DNA from: Schoenoplectus triqueter
Lineage: Eukaryota > Streptophyta > Magnoliopsida > Poales > Cyperaceae
Reading direction: 5' to 3'
Assembly: GCA_964058805.1 (NCBI GenBank)
Contig: CAXKVV010001926.1
Coordinates: 1-23,430, forward strand
Length of the DNA stretch: 23,430 nucleotides
The translations under genes and the position numbers were made by a program. The notes beneath the pieces were generated by a model. The model was not told the origin of the DNA. It was given only the letters and a program-made list of their open reading frames with translations, and did not search any database. This document shows, piece by piece, positions 20,351-23,430 of the stretch (position 1 is the stretch's first letter; each line of letters opens with the position of its first letter).

Positions 20351-21339
20351 TTTTCACTAATATGGCTGGTATTTCTTTTTTGTATTTGCATCTGTATCCA
20401 TTCAATACCATAATTATATCCATTTAAATCTTTGATTTACATTTGTATAAGTGGTGGAACCAGAAATATATCTCAGTGGTGCTATTTAATATAGTTAAAT
20501 TATTTTTTGTTCTTTATAAGTATGAAATATTTGTGGGTTCAAATTGGTAAAAAGATCGTAAAACTAAATATAAACTATTATCATTAAGTATAAAATCAAA
20601 GGTAATTTGAAAAGTTCCCACCCATAATTTTCTACATGCTTCCATCACTGATTTGTATACAAAACTATTTCTATTTAAATTCGTATCTGAAAATTAAAAA
20701 TAAAATGAATAAGATTAACTATTATCTGCAGGTATTTTATATGTTTATACTCCTAATAACATGTCAGCATTCCTTCATTATTGTCACCCATCTACAGCGA
20801 AAACTCGACGGAGGAGGTCGGACCATCACTCCCTGCCCCCGGTCTCTCACCTCCTTTATTCTTGAAATACAAGCATATGTCTGAGTATCTTCTCCCTCCA
20901 ACCTTTCACGACAGACTACATCTTTGCATATTTTTTTTCTGGGCCATTGGGTTTCTTCCATATTATCTCGGCCTAGACCTCTAGCTGTCATTTTATATCT
21001 TCCAACAGTCGTCGGCGTCCTGCTTCATTCTCACAGTAGGTTTTCTCCCTTTTTCTTCAAGTTAGGGTTTGTAATGGTGTAAGTGGTTCTGGTCCAGTAC
21101 TGGCAGAGCCACATTATAAACATAATTATTGCCAAATGATTACTAAATTTAGCAAAATTGTCTTATAAATTTATACATCTAATTATTATTATTTGCAATG
21201 TTCTTCAAAATACATATGTTGATACCACTGAATGTGCTTTCTATCTCTGCCATTGCTCTGGCCTCTAGGTTTAAGGAGCTATCAAAAGTTCTAGAGTCGA
21301 TGATGAATGTATCAATTGTCAATCAAGTCTGATGTCTGT
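20351..21339. other. Intergenic DNA between the repeat copies, no gene recognised
   Basis: An AT-rich part is followed at 20790-21080 by a CT-rich, GC-richer patch with many short open frames on both strands, none with a recognisable motif. AAGTTAGGGTTTG near 21060 resembles a plant gene leader. It may be a promoter or leader fragment, or the remnant of a retroelement. Confidence 0.45.
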
Positions 21340-21589
21340 CATATATTTTTTTTCCAGAGAGAATCAGTCGAGTGTGTCGTCTCAGAAGGCGATGATAACC
21401 GGTCCAATGGATCTAACATGCGCATGATTCGGCGGTGATTGGGATGATCAAACTACTTCGCCCTCGGTTTTCATATTTTATTTTATATATTAGGATTATG
21501 CTTGTATTTCAATTTTTATCCTCTTTTATTTTGTACACATGTAACTTTTTTATTTAATGAATGATTAAGCTTACCTCAAAAAAAGCATC
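21340..21589 (+). mobile_element. Possible short retroposon (LINE/SINE-like 3' tail)
   Basis: A sequence ending TTAATGAATGATTAAGCTTA, then CCTC and seven A (21578-21584), looks like the 3' end of a plant non-LTR retroposon or retrocopy. ATGTCTGT occurs at 21332-21339 and again at 21590-21597, which would fit a short target duplication around a 250-bp insert. Bases 21350-21440 are GC-richer. Both the tail and the 8-bp duplication are short, so this is tentative. Confidence 0.35.
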
Positions 21590-22898
21590 ATGTCTGTACA
21601 TGTAAATTACATATACTGACATGAAATTAAATTTCAATTCATGTCTGGTGTGAATTAATTCGACTGAGGAACAACGGTGGACCTGTCAGAACGAAATAAG
21701 TTATCGTAATGCAAAACTAACATTTATGAGTAATCAATTATGCCGTGGATATGATAGAAAATTTCATTGTTTTTTACTAGTTATCTTAGTTTGCATCGGT
21801 CGTTTATTTTTTATGTCAAGCATAATTTAAAAATGTTTCTTCAGTCAAAATGATTATTGTTATAATGTCTTTGCATCAAATTCGAAACATTTGAATAGGT
21901 GGTATCATGTTTGTACCGTATTAATATTTTTACTTCATTTACCACTTGGTGCCACTTGGGTTTAGATCCATAGAATTGGTAATATATTTCGAAAGTTATA
22001 TATCAGTACATTATATTTTGCTTCAGCAATGAAAACCAAAACACGCGCAAGCAATTCGTACATGGGAAAAAGAAACAAAAAACAAACAAATATGTGAAAG
22101 GATTGGTACCAGCAAACCAACTGATTCTCTAATTTCAGTGAATCAAATCATGGACCCCAGTGCCAAGACATCAATCAAAATGTAAGAACTAAGAACTCTC
22201 AAACAACTGCCTTAAACACAGCCCGAAATGCATTATTCCACAGCCAGCCCACAAACATGTTACTCTGATATCATACGAGGAACTAGGGGTTGCTTTTCCG
22301 GTTCTAGAATTTTTGTGTGATGGAGATCAGACGGTCTATGTTGAGATTGATGAGGTCCAAAAGTTGAGTCGGACGAGAGGCGTCGATCTGTAAGCTTCTC
22401 TTTCTCTTCTTTCTCCGCTAGACTCATCTTTCTGTCTCGATTCGACCTTCTCTCTTTTCTTTCACCAGAGGGGACGTCGATCTGAATGTGCTGAGAGATT
22501 GAAGTACCGGGGAGCGGCGTGCGGTCGAGGGTTACCAAGCTACAAAATTATATGATCATTCTACCAATTGTAAATTGAAAAATAATTTTATCCAACGGCT
22601 GGTATTTAATCCGAAAATTAAGAAAAAAAATCATAATCATTACATAATTAAAACACTTATATATTTAATAAGAAATAAATATATCGCACATTTCTTATCG
22701 TGTTAAGTTCATTATTTAATTTTTAAGATCTAATTCTTATATCTAGATTTGTAATATATTTTTTTAATGGTTTAGATTTAATTCTTCATTTAATACGAGT
22801 TATATAGCAGATCTAATGCACAAATTATAACTATTACATTTTATCTGGAACAACGATTGTCCAGTATACTTAAATTTTGATGTAATATATTTTGACGT
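21590..22898. other. Intergenic DNA left of repeat copy B, no gene recognised
   Basis: Bases 22260-22540 are GC-richer, with a purine-rich minus strand (GAAAGAAAAGAGAGAAGG). A minus-strand open frame of 92 residues there lacks an ATG start and known motifs. At 22273-22261 the minus strand reads TGATATCAGAGTA, close to the initiator-tRNA-Met primer-binding sequence of copia elements (TGGTATCAGAGC), so this may be the leader of a decayed retroelement. The rest is AT-rich. Confidence 0.4.
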
Positions 22899-23430
22899 AA
22901 AAATATACTATTTTATCACTCTTCCAAAATTACCACTCTTCTTGATTTTTCAAACGAACCGTTTGTGTATTAACAATTATGAATTCTTGAGATTTATAAA
23001 CTCATGTATTTAAACAGGTGAGATGCATGCTTCTGCGTATTTCAACCAATTACAGAGGATTTATTCCTATATCACGTATGGTGTAATCGGAAATTATCCA
23101 TGTTTATCTGTTGCATGTGAGGTTCGGATTATTATCGGATGTAAATATGGATTCAGATACAAATTCAAATAATTATAACAGGATCTGATTTTTTTTTAAA
23201 TTTGGAGATCTCACATCTGTTCCAAAAGCCTATTATATATTTTTAAATTGAACTTTTGATATAGGATTACAAATTTAATTAAGTTTATAGTTAATTTGGA
23301 CTTGTGTTTTATGTTTTTCTATGATTTCATAGTACATTTTAATTAATAGTATAATAATAAAGAGTTATCAATTTTATAATTAATATTTAAATTTTAATTC
23401 ACTTCATCATAAAAAATATTATGTAATTAT
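22899..23430. repeat. Long direct repeat, copy B (runs off the window)
   Basis: This copy of 19806-20350 is in the same orientation at an offset of about 3,093 bp. The left boundary at 22899 is sharp: DNA before it does not match that before copy A. It contains the truncated Harbinger terminus together with its flank, so the duplication happened after that MITE had inserted. Confidence 0.9.

Noticed and set aside
20636..20991. Overlapping open frames on both strands in the CT-rich patch
   Set aside because: No motif, no splice model and no family resemblance; such frames arise readily in a less AT-rich patch.
22260..22538. Minus-strand 92-codon frame
   Set aside because: It starts at TTG, is low in complexity (Glu/Lys/Arg from a purine-rich run) and resembles no family; better seen as possible retroelement leader.
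1..23430. CRISPR arrays, tRNA or rRNA genes, bacterial-type operons
   Set aside because: No regularly spaced repeat-spacer structure, no cloverleaf with A and B boxes, and no rRNA words were seen; the genome is plant nuclear.

Overview
The window is AT-rich plant nuclear DNA. The two host genes belong to plant families and carry spliceosomal GT-AG introns. The rest is typical plant repeat content: a Ty1/copia LTR retrotransposon, a PIF/Harbinger DNA transposon, and several Mutator-type and hairpin MITEs. I cannot name the species from sequence alone; a eudicot is likely.

Host genes. Bases 2-124 are the last coding exon of a CobW/ZNG1-type zinc-chaperone GTPase on the + strand. Bases 4451-7499 (minus strand) hold an apparently intact eight-exon gene for a 358-residue type II membrane protein of the hydroxyproline O-arabinosyltransferase family (HPAT, GT95). 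All seven introns are GT-AG and the exon phases join without error. A possible gene relic lies at 1830-2058 on the minus strand.

Mobile DNA, left to right: a hAT-like AT-rich element (664-1825) with a Mutator-type MITE nested in it (1128-1683, 9-bp target duplication); a long-hairpin MITE (3541-3918); a 5'-truncated, inactivated copia element on the minus strand (about 7803-12360) with a 3' LTR next to the HPAT 5' region; a 3.8-kb PIF/Harbinger element (12510-16323) with a decayed DDE transposase; a second Mutator-type MITE with a perfect 9-bp target duplication (16690-17082); a Harbinger-related terminus beside a TTA-rich low-complexity tract (19320-19880); and a direct repeat of about 98% identity and at least 530 bp, offset by 3.09 kb (19806-20350 and 22899-23430, running off the window).

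Most worth following: the copia LTR has a recognisable TATA box and a six-unit 13-bp U3 repeat, and it lies on the same strand as the HPAT gene, with its likely end about 300 bp upstream of the HPAT start codon. It could therefore act as an upstream or alternative promoter. The recent 3.09-kb duplication is the second. I found no RNA gene, no CRISPR array and no evidence of a wholly new system; the remainder is ordinary repeat-rich intergenic DNA.
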